From positions 33,645,861 through 33,709,860 of the forward strand of contig NC_084606.1 in assembly GCF_033807715.1 (NCBI RefSeq): a DNA stretch of 64,000 nt. Direction: 5' to 3'. The DNA comes from Cololabis saira. Its lineage: Eukaryota > Chordata > Actinopteri > Beloniformes > Belonidae. The translations under genes were made by a program, and so were the position numbers. Every line of letters begins with the position of its first letter. Position 1 is the first letter of the stretch. Below, piece after piece: positions 1 through 27,125 of the stretch. The notes under the pieces are model-generated. The model made no database searches. It saw nothing but the letters and a program-made list of their open reading frames with translations, and was not told the origin of the DNA.

Positions 1-1380
1 CATGCTCATAGCTGCAATGCAGATACTTCTTTTGGTACCATGTGCAGGGAATTAAAGCAACGCTGTCAAAAATACTTTACAAGTCTCCGGGTCACGTGGT
101 CGTCAAATGCACATCCCGTCAAAGTCGATTTAAAACATTGTTTTGTCTTGTTTTATAAATAATTCCTTTTTTATGTTGACTATAAAACATGTTTCTATCC
201 AGTTCTCCCTCATGACAAAGACAGTTTAGATTGTTCTGGATCAGATTTAATTTTCTTATGGATCTCACTGACTTTACATGCATTTAAAGTGTATCAATCA
301 CAACAGCGCAGCTAGGTTTAAGAATCCGTCATTACATAATAATACATCCTAGAATGTAATATAAACTCAATTTAAATTAAATTGGCATCTAGTAACCCCT
401 GGAGGTTTTAGGGGATTTCAAGAATCCCTAAACATCTGTTGATTATTAAACTACAAACCCCATGATGAGAAAACCTTTTGCTTCAGAGCTACAGTAATGT
501 CCTAATATTGGCAAAAGCATTACTATGTTTAAAATAAGTTGCTATTGTTTGAAAATAAGGCAGTAAAAAAGAAAGAATGGAGAGTACAGACACAGATTAC
601 AGCTGTTTTCAGAAACGTTGTTGCTCAGAGGGTACACCTGTAACCCTGGAGGTTAAGCTTATTCAACATGGTTCAACATTTAACCTTGTTTGGTTTCTTG
701 CTTGGACACTCCCTTTTTTTCTCCATCTATCATTACTTTCTTGAGTCTCTTAGTCGTGTCTACAATGCCATCCATTGTTGCTCTGTCAGTTAATTTTATC
801 ACTGTTGATGTGTGATACAGTAATGCTTGAAAGAGATGCCTGGGAAGATACTTGAGTGGTTCTTGCTGACAATAAAGATGGGAGACCCCCAGAGCTACAC
901 AATGCGCTCTCTAAAAGAAATCCAATATTTCTTTTAATTAAAATCCAAATGGATATTTCAACATTAGTAAAGTAATTTGTGCTGCTTTAATTAACAGGAT
1001 GCACCTAAATCACACTTAAAGGGCAACATATTTAAAGGGACCTTTATGTATTGTTTTCTCCTTGAAAATGCATCCAGCACTGCTGTAGTACATCCAAAAT
1101 AATGTTTGACATTGTTTTCCTGGCAAAGGAAAGACCATCTCTTAAAAGGACATTATCTGGATGGCTGCTCGTTGCCTTGTAATCTCAATATTGGCAACAT
1201 TGGTGGCATCACAGAGGTGCAAGTTATTTTTTACAAATGCTAGTTTTTGAACTGTGACACTGATTGAAAAAACTTGCAAAAAAAAAAAGGAAAAACTTGC
1301 AATACGCTTTTAATATCTTATATAATATGATCCCATGCTCATGTTCACCTACACAAATGCCCCGCCCAATGTTTTACAAG

Positions 1381-4300
1381 TGTCCTTATTGTCCAACAAT
1401 CCAGATGCAGTGAAGAGGAAAATTCTGGTTCTGGACCTGGACGAGACGTTGATCCACTCTCACCATGACGGGGTCCTACGACCCACAGTGAGACCTGGCA
1501 CGCCGCCAGACTTTATCCTTAAAGTAAGAAGATTATACTGAATATGTATCATTAAACAAGCACATTCAAGCGTAAACCCTTTGTGTCTATATTAACTGGG
1601 TTGTTCTGGTCACCTTCACACGCAGGTTGTCATCGATAAGCATCCAGTCAGATTCTTTGTACATAAAAGGCCACACGTTGACTTCTTTTTAGAAGTGGTG
1701 AGTTTCAATTTTCTCTGTTACGATCATTCTTACTGTAACATAGTTAGAATTGTAAAGCACTCAAACATCAATGTATTACATACAGGACTGTCTCAGAAAA
1801 TTAGAATATTGTGATAAAGTCCTTTATTTTCTGTAATGCAAAAATGTCATACATTCTGGATTCATTACAAATCAACTGAAATATTGCAAGCCTTTTATTA
1901 TTTTAATATTGCTGATCATGGTTTACAGCTTAAGAAAACTCAAATATCCTATCTCAAAAAATTAGAATATTCTGGGAATCTTAATCTGTAAACTATAATC
2001 AGCAATATTAAAATAATAAAAGGCTTGCAATATTTCAGTTGATTTGTAATGAATCCAGAATGTATGACATTAATTGCATTACAGAAAATAAAGAACTTCA
2101 TCACAATATTCTAATTTTCTGAGACAGTCCTGTAGAACTGTTACCGTGTAGGATGATAAACCAATATTGGTTTTGTATAAGGCGCCGTCATGTGCTCCCT
2201 AAATGCTGTCACGTACACAGGTGAGCCAGTGGTATGAGCTGGTAGTTTTCACGGCCAGTATGGAGATCTATGGCTCAGCAGTTGCAGATAAACTGGACAA
2301 CAACAGGAACATCCTGAAACGCAGATACTACAGACAGGTACTGCCCTACCCTGCTTATCTATGTGTGAATATTTATAATATTTGAGGCAGTGAAATGTTT
2401 TATCCTCTGTCTTTTGTGGTTGTTCTGTTTGTGGTATTGACTTCAATGATTTCTGTCTCTTGCCAGCACTGTACATTGGATCTAGGTAGTTATATTAAAG
2501 ACCTGTCTGTAGTACACGATGACCTGTCCAGTATTGTTATCCTGGACAACTCACCTGGTGCTTATCGTAGCCATCCAGGTAAACCCTTAATTCTCCCTTG
2601 TCCGTTCATGTTGTACACTCATGTCCAGAGAAAATACAGGCTACATGAGTTTTATATTTCTCTAAAAGTGTGACCTAATAGGGTGATTATTGTATTAAAT
2701 TCAATTTAGAGTTGTCATGGTTATTAGTGTATGAAAAAGAAAGTACGCACCATCCTATTTAAGGATTTGTCCATCAGGACATAAGAAACAAGAGAAAACA
2801 TCTGGTTTTTGTTAGATCTTACAATCAGGTAAATGCAGCCTCTGACATCATTCGTTCAATAACAAACTAAGCCAAAAATCATAAGCGTTTAACTGCTACT
2901 TAACAGCGTAAGTAGCAGCCGTGGGCTGTTATGTTATTCATCAATTGCACTTGATCAATTCATTTGTAATGATGTGATCACCTCTAAAAAAGCAGAAGTG
3001 TTGGCGCTCCGTTGATCTGGAACATTCAAGTGTGTGTTTAACATGAGGAGGAAAGACTATCTTAGAGAAGCAGTCAGCCGTCTGCTTTTTAAACATACAC
3101 TGAGGAAAGGTGGAAAGCAAAATCCACTGCTTCCATTCACTACTATGATGTTTATCATATTAATAGGACATTGATGTGGTGATGGCTCAATACATGTTAA
3201 TGGGTCAATGACGAATAAGGATTTTCAACAGGTCAATTTTAAAATAATTAAAAAAAAGAATATCTATTGCAGTAGGTCAAACATTAAGAAAGTTGTGTAC
3301 AAATACATTCATATAAAAATTTTAAATTAAGTGATTTCAGAGTTTTTTGTCAAGATGAATTGGCACTAGCCTTAAAAAAAGTAATGTGGTGCAACCATGA
3401 TTCATATTAAAATAAATTAATTTCCTTAACATCTTGACATCTTTTTTTTTTACAAGTTTCCAGTATTATACAAAAATGGTTGTTTTTTTTAATGATATTT
3501 CATAAAATGGACATCAGTCAAAATATAAATGCAAATGTGTTGCAATCTTACACACTACAAGACACTTCAGAAACCATGCCAGATAGGGCAGAAGATTGAT
3601 TTAAATACATTTAGAGTGATTTCAAAAAAGTTTTCAAAACAAGAGTCATGGTCGGACCACATGACATTTTGACGCTTAAAACAACAACAAAATCCCAAAT
3701 AACTAGTATTTTTTTGTAAAATTAAAGTGAGTCCATATGTGGGACAGGTAGTTCATATATATATATATATGGTATTTTTTATCCATTTAAACCTTTTTTG
3801 AATTGAAAAAAAATCTGTTTTTCAGAAAATATAGGTGTCACGTCATTGACCCTAATATGATAAATCTCTGACTGTAATGATTAGAGATTAGAGTGATATG
3901 CTTGATTTGATTTACTGTCCTTTGGGCTCTGTCACTTTGACAGGCCAAGTGTTAATTAAGACACTATTCATGTCAGCCCAAAGGAACTCTAGGCGTGAGT
4001 GCGGTCCACTTGGATCAGTGAACGCAACCACACTCAGCTGTACCGAGACATCTCTGACAAGGTGGTCTCAGCACGGCTTATTGGTGAACTCTGATGCACT
4101 CAGTTTGTGGTGTGAACGCTCCACAACCTCGACTACACCCCACAACAGGGTGTACTCTACATGTTTGAGCTAAAAAAAACCTTCCTTAGACAGCTGAGAA
4201 GTGAAGGAAGTAACGCTAGCTGTCATAGACAAACACCACCCAGCCAAAGTCACGCTTCTTTTCCAAACTGTTCAGTCTGCCAAGAATGGTACCAAAAAAC

Positions 4301-6705
4301 TGACCAATGACAGCACTGACTGTCGTTTCATGGCTCCTGGTGCTGCATGAAAATGATATGATGAACACAAACTAACTCCCAAAATTAAGGAGTGTAATCT
4401 ATGTTAAAATGAGCAAAGTGTGCAGAACTTTAACACAAACACAGCATATTAGCTCTGACACTTCCTATCAGCTGTCAAGTACAGTGATGATGGTTGAGGA
4501 GTCGCACTTTGTACTCATTACGTCATCCATGAACTGTCTGTTGGCCAAACCCAGTCAAGCGACTGCCGCTGGTCCCTGCAGACTTCCACTCTGGTCCTGA
4601 ATGATCCATATATTGAATGAAGTTGAGACATGTAGCAAGACAACAATCCCAAACACACCAGCAAGTCCACAACACTCTGGCTGAAAAAAGAGAATCAATG
4701 TGTTTTCTTTTTTTTAAAGTCTTGTCAAAGTCCAGGTGCAGTGGGAAAGGTCTAAGAGGACCTTAAGAGAGCTGTGCATAAACAGATGCCTGCAAACCTT
4801 AATGAAGTGAAGCAACATTATGAAAAAGTAGGACAAGTAATTGCTGCTAAACATGATTCTACACGTCATTTAGTCATATGATGTACCTAGTTTTTACAAA
4901 CAAGCTTCTTTATTTTTTACTTGGCATTTGTGGAAGTTTGTGAAAAATCTGTGTAAAATTATAATTTCCAAATTGTTTGGAAATGGCTTTTAAATCCAGG
5001 CCAGGTTAATATAGTTTGTTTTTTTGGAGGGGGTGGGGTTAACACACACTTGAATCCAGGAAACTACAAAAACGCACTGCTTCTTTATTTCTGCTCTATT
5101 TTATATTAAAATGACAATAATGTTAGGTCATGTATTGTTTTATCTGTGGTTGCGTTCACCTAATTTTAACACCTGGTAAGCTCAAGATGATTTTGTCGTC
5201 ATTGGAAAATATCAAAAGTGACAGAGGGTTACTTCCTTTTACATATGACCATTTCTACTGTATTTATATAGTGTGTGTATACAATGTATATGAAGCTTTG
5301 CCTTATTGCAAAGCAATGTTGTTATAAAAAGGAGTACATATAGGTCAACAGGATGTTTTTACCACAAGGCTGGGGTTGTAAATGCTGACTGCTCTCCTTT
5401 GGTTAGTCTCTAGAGAGAAGCGTAAAATCACAACTACAACCATTTCACTGGCATGATTTCTGGTGTTTTTTTGTTTTTCACTCCAGATAATGCAATACCC
5501 ATCAAGTCTTGGTTCAGCGACCCTAGTGACACAGCACTTCTTAACTTGTTGCCTATGCTGGATGCACTAAGGTAAGAGCTGTTATAAAGTGGCACAAATA
5601 TTATGCACACACACTCTTCACTCACTTTTTTTTTTTTTCACTAATGGATGTTGAATGCACACTTTCTGAATCAAACATATCTGTGGTAATTTAAATATCT
5701 AAGGTCACATGCATATCTGACTTGCGTATTTCAAGTTGTCGGTATATTTTAACACCTACCACATTTTTCTGTGGACACTTCGTTGACCTTGCCCTGAGTA
5801 ACAAGAAACTCCAAAGGTGTTGCATTATTCTTCAGTAATAAACTGCGTGGCATTCCTGCTGCAAATACAAAAATGTTACTTCAGGCTTTCCACTTGTTTA
5901 CTAACAATGACTGCGTTTCCATGCATCAATAACCCTTTTAAACCCGAATATTGGCAATAACCCGAATTTGCACGGCCATGTAAACACCAATAACCCCTTT
6001 GAATAACCCGAATTTGCTGCTATTCCGGTTTTTAAAAACCCGAATATGACCCCTGGGTTACTCCTTTTAAAACCCAAATATTGGGTCATGTAAACACCAA
6101 ACAGAATATCTCCATCAAACGGAACATGAATTTGTTTTCTGAGCAGGCTCTGTTCGCAAGGAATCCTGGTCTTTTGAGTCCAGGAAGTTCTTATAAACAC
6201 GGAGAAACGCAAGACCACGCCACACTTTTGGAGTGAGGAGGAGACTAATCATTTTACAAATGTAATGAAGGATATGAACATTTCTGCATTTGTAGACTGT
6301 AGAAAGTACGGGGATAGCGAGTTTTAAAAGAAAGGTGAGCGAAAAGTTGCGCGAAGCAGCATTTGTTTTGAATTTGGATACAGGAAGAAGAAGCAGAAAT
6401 GATGGGAATTGCGTCATCACGTTCTCCGCGCGTCGCTGGTTTGATCCAGATATCCCAAATGATTAATTACCATGTAAACAGAATATTCCGAATGTTTCAG
6501 TAACCGGAATATTAGCAATAACCCGAATTTTGACTGCATGTAAACGTAGTCATTGTCTTCCTAAATATTCCCGAACCATTATTTTAATGACCAAGACTGT
6601 ACAACTTGCAAGTAGTTGAACTGAGTTGTCTCTCTGTCCCGCAGGTTCACTGCTGATGTCCGCTCCGTCCTCAGTCGAAACCTCCACCAGCATCGGCTCT
6701 GGTGA
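1381..6705 (+). CDS. ctdnep1: CTD nuclear envelope phosphatase 1 (Dullard), 3' six exons
   Basis: HAD-family protein serine phosphatase of the nuclear envelope/ER. In vertebrates it dephosphorylates lipin and so controls phosphatidate-derived lipid synthesis and nuclear membrane growth. Exons read here are 1381-1523, 1626-1697, 2221-2337, 2467-2578, 5487-5571 and 6645-6705. All have AG/GT borders and phases that join without a break. They give about 195 residues against 244 in the human protein, so only the N-terminal membrane segment (about 50 residues) is missing; it must lie left of the window. The catalytic DLDET motif (DxDxT) is at the start, followed by [19 protein letters not shown] and [13 protein letters not shown], and the protein ends in HQHRLW as in other vertebrates. 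The first exon's start ([10 protein letters not shown] before KRKILV) is more divergent than the rest. Intron 3 holds a palindromic MITE, intron 4 a decayed Tc1-like remnant and intron 5 a palindromic element. Confidence 0.96.
1783..2132. mobile_element. Palindromic TA-flanked MITE, copy 1
   Basis: The element starts CAGGACTGTCTCAGAAAATT and ends with its reverse complement, with TA on each side (1781-1782 and 2133-2134). The two arms are complementary along almost their whole length, so it is a long foldback. TA flanks suggest mobilisation by a Tc1/mariner-type transposase. It lies in ctdnep1 intron 3. It has no coding capacity. Confidence 0.85.
2579..3889. other. ctdnep1 intron 4, left part; no gene seen
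   Basis: This is AT-rich intronic sequence with a short TA run near 3757-3770. I see no exon, RNA gene or recognisable repeat in it. Confidence 0.6.
3890..4870 (+). mobile_element. Decayed Tc1/mariner-like transposon remnant
   Basis: Around 4640-4690 the + strand reads [11 protein letters not shown] followed by LWLKKENQ. This matches the Tc1-type transposase block around its second catalytic Asp (usual form QDNDPKHTSK..WLKK). Upstream reading is broken by stops and shifts. No terminal repeats were recognised, so the borders are approximate. It lies in ctdnep1 intron 4 and is not functional. Confidence 0.5.
5904..6556. mobile_element. Non-autonomous inverted-repeat element in ctdnep1 intron 5
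   Basis: Ends are inverted: ACAATGACTGCGTTTCCATG at the left and CATGTAAACGTAGTCATTGT at the right. Inside, the motif AATAACCCGAAT recurs near both ends in both orientations. No coding region was found and no clear target duplication beyond the repeats. The superfamily is not assigned. Confidence 0.65.
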
Positions 6706-7905
6706 TTGGCTGAATCAAGAGGGTTGGGTGTTGTTGACCCGCCTCTTCCTCTCTGCTGGCCTCCATCCTGCCTTCCATTCCCACTCAGACGACCCGCCAG
6801 CCCTCTCTGAGCCTCTCAGATGTCTCCCGAGGAGAAGAGGGTTGGGGCGACCGCCTAACTTGGGATGATCAGTGCAAGGATCACCAGAACCCAAAAACTA
6901 CTGGGGAGGGAGTGGGAGCCAGCTTGTTTTTTTGTTTTGTTTTTTTTCCTTCTTGATTCTTTATTTGTATTTTTTTTTTCCAAAACAAAATGGAGTCTCT
7001 GCCTTATAGCTCCTGATACTGACTGTGTGCATATGGAGGTAAGCTTGTGAATGTGAGTTGGAGTATGCTTGACGTTAGTCATTTTTAAACTTTTTTGAAA
7101 ATTGGGAGTGAGAAAAAGGAACAACGAAAGCAACAAAGACGATTGAATATCAATATTTCTTCCTTTTCTCCATCATCATTGCACTTCAGCCTGACAACTC
7201 AATTTACTGTCCAGCCCTCTCAAAAGCAAATGAGTTGGGAAAACGGAAACCTACCCCTTTTTTCTTTTTTTCAAACATTTTATCTCGGCAGTAATTCGTT
7301 TATTCCTCAAGGTACTTTTTTTTTTTCCTCCCCAGCAAGAATGGACTGATTTATATAATGTAATTAACGGATCTTTGCTTGCAAAAAACCATCCAGATGC
7401 ATCTTTTTTTCCCCGGCCATAACTGTCAGTGTTTTTCCCAAAACTTGCCATGGGACTCGGTGATAAGGACTTAAAAGTTGTGAGAGAAAAGAATGGCTTG
7501 TAACAGTACATGGACTGCCATGCCGCCTTTCCATATCTGATTGTTTCTCTGAATCCATGATATATGATGAAATGAATTTCACACACCGTGACATTTTGCG
7601 CTCTCCCTTTGCCATTTGATGCCCTCCTGATTTAATCTAATAGGAATTGCACTTATTTTTTTTTCCCTCTGTTTTTTGTTGCAGTTTGTTTTCAGTTTGA
7701 CTCAAATTTGCAACCTTGCCTGTTTTTTTTTCTTTCTTTTTTCTGTTTTTTTTTATTCCATTCCCCTGACTGTGTGGGTTCAACTATAAGACCCCTATCT
7801 TTAAATGCCTTCTGAACAATGTCAGTCTCGTCAAGGCTCACAGCGGCTTCTTATCAGCTCTGTCTCCATGTCTGTGTTACTAATAAAACACTTGTCAGTA
7901 TCAAC
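6706..7905 (+). other. ctdnep1: ctdnep1 3' UTR (probable)
   Basis: No coding signal follows the stop codon. The stretch is T-rich and has an AATAAA at 7882-7887, the first good polyadenylation signal downstream. The end is therefore set near 7905 by inference; later AATAAA motifs near 8920 could extend it. Open frames here are T-run artefacts. Confidence 0.5.
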
Positions 7906-9700
7906 CAGTCACTCTTCAGTATTTTTCTTTTAATTCTTATAATCCTGCAGTGTTTTCCTCATATTTGGGCCTTAATGCTTCGTTGCTTCGACTACCAGCT
8001 AACAGCTACTGTAGGATAAGGAGCCAGAATTCAGTTCGATTTTGCTGCCACCATGTGGTAGAACAGGAAACTGCACCGGCCTGTCCAGTTTTCTTTCTTT
8101 TCTTATTTTTTTAAGGCTTTTCCAAACTCCACTGGCCTTGGAGGCAAAGCCAATGGTTGAAGTTAGGGTTATTCTTGTATGGTTTCAGATTACAAGTAAC
8201 AGTAAGTTTTTTTTCTTAAAAATGGGTGTTCCAGTTGATGGTTCTATTTTATTTTATTTTTTTGAATGTAAATGACCTCATATGAGTCAATTTTATAGGA
8301 ATGTTGCACATTTCAGTAATCACACAGACTTGATCAACATAAGTTTTCTGTTTGTAAGGCTGAATTTTAAATTATTTGTTTTAAGTTGCTAGGTTTTTTG
8401 AGCATTTTCAGCAGAGCTAGTTTAATCTCATGCAAAAAGTAGATGATTGTCTATCACATTTTATAGTCTGTAATGTGATGCTGCTCCTCTGGAAGAAACC
8501 GGTAAGCTTCAGGAATGGATGTTTCACATCTGAGTACTTTTTGATAATGAATGTCACATTTCAGCAATTAAATGTTATACATTAAGTCCTTGTGTAGGAA
8601 GTGACTACGATGTGAAAACTCTGCATCAGTTTTGGGATTTTACATATTGATTTTCTTTCACTACCTTTTACAAATTTTTTGTTGAAAGTGGTTTAAAAAG
8701 CCCTTAATTTTTGTCAACCTTGTTAAATTTTACTTTATTGCACAGCTCTTCCTTAAAGATTATTTTTTTCTGTAAACCTCTGATTTTTCTTGCTTTACTC
8801 TGCAGCCCAAAACATCAGGACAAAAACCAATGATCTTTTACAATCAAGATAATCACTTGTTAGAACTCTGCAGAAGCTTTTTGTTCCGTCTCTACAGTAT
8901 ATCTGGTAATTCAACAAATAAACCTCATTTGAAATAGAAGTAGTTTCAGTGTGCTATAACACAGGAGTGTATCCGATCAGCATTTTTACTTTTGGCTTTA
9001 TTGTATGCAACTTATAGGTATTCTTGACACCATTTGACTGAACAGACTTTATGGGGCAGTTTTAGATCATATCAGTTCATGATTGAGGTTAAGTAAAATG
9101 TAATAATGATGATATTTTTTGAGAAAATATCTGGAAGAATGACTCAATCAGAAGTTGAGCCAGGGCCTCAAGAGACTGAAGAATAGAAGGATCTGTTACA
9201 AATTATCTTAAAAACAAGATTATTATTACAAAAAGGAAAAAAAACAGAAGAATGAAACCTCCACTATGCAATAGACCAGATGACGCCCCATGTTGAAATG
9301 ACCAAAAGGTTTCAACACAACCAAATGACTGAGCAGCAAAACTCATAAACTCAACTATATGATTAGTTGACATCCACTTTGAAAAATGTTATTGGGAAAT
9401 TACTGGTAACAAGTACTGTAGGTAATTATTTTATTTCCGCATTCTGACTAGTCACCTTAGAGCTGTCAAATCATATGAGCATGTTGGTTGAATGAATCAT
9501 TGAGCTTTCGTCTATTCTGCAATAGATACATCAGCTATGTTCTATGAGTGTTTCAGGAAATAACCATTTTAACAACATTTTCTCAATTATAATTATCAAA
9601 TTTGTTTATACTTTAAAAAACAAAAAAAAGAAAGGAATTACCTCAAATGTAACGCTAAAGAACCCAGGAAATACACAAAGTAACCTACTATATATTTCAA
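7906..9700. other. Intergenic region ctdnep1-gabarap, left part
   Basis: AT-rich DNA with T-runs and no exon that I can support. The short open frames at 8042-8275 and 9544-9786 have no family motifs and low-complexity composition. Confidence 0.6.
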
Positions 9701-9706
9701 AAAAAT

Positions 9707-9877
9707 TATTACCAAAATGTATTCTAAATTCTAAATTAAAAAGGAAGCATACTACAATACATGAGGATGTTATTGATCATAGCTGAAAGTTTTCCTCCAA
9801 GCCTACTAGCTATGGATGTCTGCAGATTAAGCAACAATTTTCAGTGGTATTTTTAAAAGATTCCATTTTATGGTATT
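9707..9877. repeat. Direct repeat, left copy, flanking MITE copy 2
   Basis: The stretch beginning TATTACCAAAATGTATTCTA and running through the shared GAAAGTTTTCCTCCAAGCC segment reappears at 10197-10355 with few differences. A palindromic MITE sits between the two copies. The homology fades around the shared ATTCCATTT. Confidence 0.85.
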
Positions 9878-9886
9878 ATATATATA

Positions 9887-10196
9887 CAGAACTGTCTCAG
9901 AAAATTAGAATATTGTGATTTTCTGTAATGCAATTACAAAATCAAAAATGTCATACATTCTGGATTCATTACAAATCAACTGAAATATTGCAAGCCTTTT
10001 ATTATTTTAATATTGCTGATCATGGCTTACAATTTAAGAAAACTCAAATATCCTATCTCAAAAAAATTGAATATTCTGGGAATCTTAATCCTAAACTGTA
10101 AACTGTATGACATTTTTGTTTTTTTAATTGCATTACAGAAAATAAAGAACTTTATCACAATATTCTAATTTTCTGAGACAGTCCTGTATTACCAAA
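9887..10196. mobile_element. Palindromic TA-flanked MITE, copy 2
   Basis: Begins CAGAACTGTCTCAG and ends GAGACAGTCCTG, flanked by TA (9885-9886 and 10197-10198). It is about 310 bp, slightly shorter than other copies because part of the inner region is missing. It lies exactly between two direct repeats. Confidence 0.85.
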
Positions 10197-10355
10197 ATGT
10201 ATTCTAAATAGAATTTAAAAAGGAAGTATACTACAATACATGAGTACGTTATTGATCATAGCTGAAAGTTTTCCTCCAAGCCTACTAGTTATGGATGTCT
10301 GCAGATTCAGCAACAATTTTCAGTGGTATTTTTTTTATAAATATTCCATTTGACG
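10197..10355. repeat. Direct repeat, right copy, flanking MITE copy 2
   Basis: Second copy of the 9707-9877 sequence, starting at the right-hand TA of the MITE. Substitutions and small indels separate the copies, for example TCTAAATTCTAAATT against TCTAAATAGAATT. Confidence 0.85.
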
Positions 10356-10429
10356 CTATGTTGCATCACATTTGTAGTATAATAATAATCGAGCATCGCC
10401 TGTTTTGGTGTTTCCTGCTGCATCTGGGC

Positions 10430-13759
<3,330 letters not shown>

Positions 13760-15150
13760 TCCCCTTATAAACCTCTATCCTCCTCCTGACACCTCCACCA
13801 TTCATTCATTTAAATAGTAAATCCAGCTCAGCAGCCTAGAGTTCCCAGAGTAAATATGTCAAATGCACTTTCACTTATCATGCATTACCTTTCTCCCATT
13901 CATTTATATCTTCATTATTCTGCAGTCTGAATTGTATTTGCCTCCACTTTCAAAAGTTACTCTGATTAGGGTCAGTTTTCTAGTGTCATGACTAATCATA
14001 CTTTAATTTTTTTTGTTAAACAAACAAACAGGGAATTATGGAATAATATTAGCGCTACACTATAATCATAGCTACTTCAAAATTAAGGGAAAAAAGTCTC
14101 ATGTTGAGTTGAATCACTGCTTAAGAAACTTTATTCTTCAGTTTTGTCACTTGTTAAGGAATAAAATGTGTTTCAAGTTTGGACATGGAAATCAAGAGAT
14201 CCACCAGTAAAAGGCAAGTTTTATCTGGTAAAGGATAACTGTTTTGCAGCAGTTGTTTTCTTTGAGGAAAAAAAAAAAAGGAAGTGGCTCACTAATCTTA
14301 TTTTCAATTTATCAACCATTAAATCTGTGGATGAAAATGTGTTGCCTCGCATCTGATCTTAGCAAGGAGTAAGATAGAATTCAGACTACACAATCATCCT
14401 CTGCTTTCAGTGGTAAGACTATTATGTTGATGCAACTATGATTATTGTTATTATTGTTAATTTTAGATGGCTTTCTTTCTAAAGCTGTTGTAAAGCTGAG
14501 TGCAATTTTCTTTTTTTTTTTTTTTTTAAGTTTGTCTTCTTTTTTTAAAAACGAAATACAATTTGAACTCTGTATACAGCTGCGATACTGGTTCTTTGTC
14601 TTCACTCATAACCATATATGATTAAATGTGATGATAATTCACCTGTGTTTCTAGTCATTATTGAGTATTTTAATCAGAACAACATGAAATACTTTTCTAG
14701 CCTTTATCCTGCATTTCCTTTTTTTTTTGTATCGGCTCCTGTGACTTCTCAGATAAAATGTGTGTGTTCTGCAAGGCAACTGAGACATTTTAGTTTCTGA
14801 TGCAACAATAGGAGCTATTCTTGGTCACATATGTTTAAAAAATGAAGAGAAGGAACAACAGTTGGTTTAAAGACAAAAGCCTATAAGGTGGACTGATAAT
14901 GAATTAAAGGATTTATCAATAAAACAAATCAACGTAAACGTTATTTAAATGAAATATATATTTTACTAATGTTAAATATGAAATTATTGGGTATGTGTGT
15001 TTGAAACGGCCATGCCGAAATATAAGCGGGGGTAGAGTTTTGAATTTAGAGTTTCTTACTAAAGAAAATAAATAATAAATCTTTATTACGGACTCAGAAG
15101 GTCCACACACATCCAAGATACACAAACACACGACCATTAAAAACATGCGT
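13760..15150. other. gabarap 3' UTR and gabarap-gps2 intergenic region
   Basis: An AATAAA at 14160-14165 is a candidate gabarap polyadenylation signal. The rest is AT-rich with T/A runs, and no further exon can be supported. Confidence 0.5.
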
Positions 15151-15156
15151 TGAAAC

Positions 15157-15176
15157 CACATTTCCCAGAGTGCATT
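15157..15176 (+). promoter_or_regulatory. ZNF143/Staf-like site upstream of gps2
   Basis: CACATTTCCCAGAGTGCATT resembles the ZNF143 consensus around TTCCCAGAATGC. It lies about 540 bp upstream of the gps2 ATG in a region that turns GC-rich. Recognition is by eye only. Confidence 0.4.
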
Positions 15177-15229
15177 TCGGAGGAAGCGCCTCGTGTCGTC
15201 ACCGGAAGTGCAACTCTCACCCGGGCAGG

Positions 15230-15354
15230 AAACTCCATCTGTTTACGTTTTCGGCGCAAATTTAGATCACATTTAATTCATTGCAGCAGAGCTATATAAA
15301 GAAAACTACTGGACGGATTGGTTCTTATCAAAAGACAAATTCAACACGACAAAA
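15230..15354 (+). other. gps2: Candidate gps2 5' non-coding exon
   Basis: The sequence ends CGACAAAA followed by GTGAGT, a strong donor. A matching acceptor, CCCCCCAG at 15666-15673, sits 24 bp before the ATG. The left border (transcription start) is unknown. This is inferred from splice signals and position. Confidence 0.4.
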
Positions 15355-15697
15355 GTGAGTATTTTGAACACTCAGTTGGGTGGAAATTGCGTAACGTAGT
15401 AAAGTGTCGTGGAGCTAGCTGGTTAGCGGCTCCTTTAGAAATACTCCAAAACAAATGTGTCGTAGTTTCACATATTTGAGCCTGATAAGTGGCATTTTAA
15501 GTGTCGTCGTGTCTGTTTGCTTAAGCGCTCGTTTCTGAAGCTGCAGATCGTGTTACTTTAGTGTTAGTTGACTTTAGCTGGTCAGCCAGGCCTCAGTCTG
15601 CGCTGTTTGAGTGGATAACACAGACGTGTTTGAGGTGTTTTAACCCTTTACCACCGATGTTCCGACCCCCCAGCTGGCCCCTCCACTGCCCATCACC

Positions 15698-26456
<10,759 letters not shown>

Positions 26457-27125
26457 CTCACAGCCTCGTTCAAAACATCTCTCACTGGGACTTCACAGCT
26501 TCTTCTGAAGATTCTTGAGATCCCCGTTGGACATTGCAGTTGGTTAAAAAATGCCATATCATCTTGTGCTTTTCTTCCTTGTAGAGGATGGTTTTGTTGA
26601 TCTTTCTTCTGACTGTATAAATTCAACAAACAGTTCTCAAACGTATTTGCTTCTGTGACATTCGACTCTTGACCCCCACCCAAACCCTCCATCACTTAAA
26701 ATTCATTTGTAAAATAACTGTTTTTACCATGAAGCCAGAGGTGCAAATTTGCATAAAATTGTTAAATATTATGTATATAGTTGGACTGCCTCGCCCACAA
26801 CTTGATCTGAAGTGCAATCATCAGTGCAGAGGTGAACTTCCTTTTTTCTTTTTTCAAATCTGGTTTTTATTTTCAGATATTCAGATTTAAGTGATCCGTT
26901 TTTGGTCATGTTCATCTTATTAACACTAGTTTGACTCTTCTTGTTAATCATGAGACCCGTTAGGATTGATTGATTTGACCACATGATCACCATCTTTCTC
27001 AAAATGATGGTGGGTGCCCAGTTTCTTCTCTGCAGCACAAATCAAGTTCACATCTGGTCTAGTTTGAAACATTTGCTTAAATGTTGTTAAATAAACAATA
27101 AACCACATCCAAAATTTTGTGTCAT
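26457..27125 (+). other. gps2: gps2 3' UTR
   Basis: Two AATAAA signals at 27090-27095 and 27097-27102 mark the probable end. The convergent eif5a transcript comes from the other side, so the tails may be close or overlap. Confidence 0.6.

Noticed and set aside
1..1380. Search for the missing ctdnep1 5' exon
   Set aside because: No frame encodes the conserved N-terminal membrane segment or the YDILPLSP region; it must lie outside the window.
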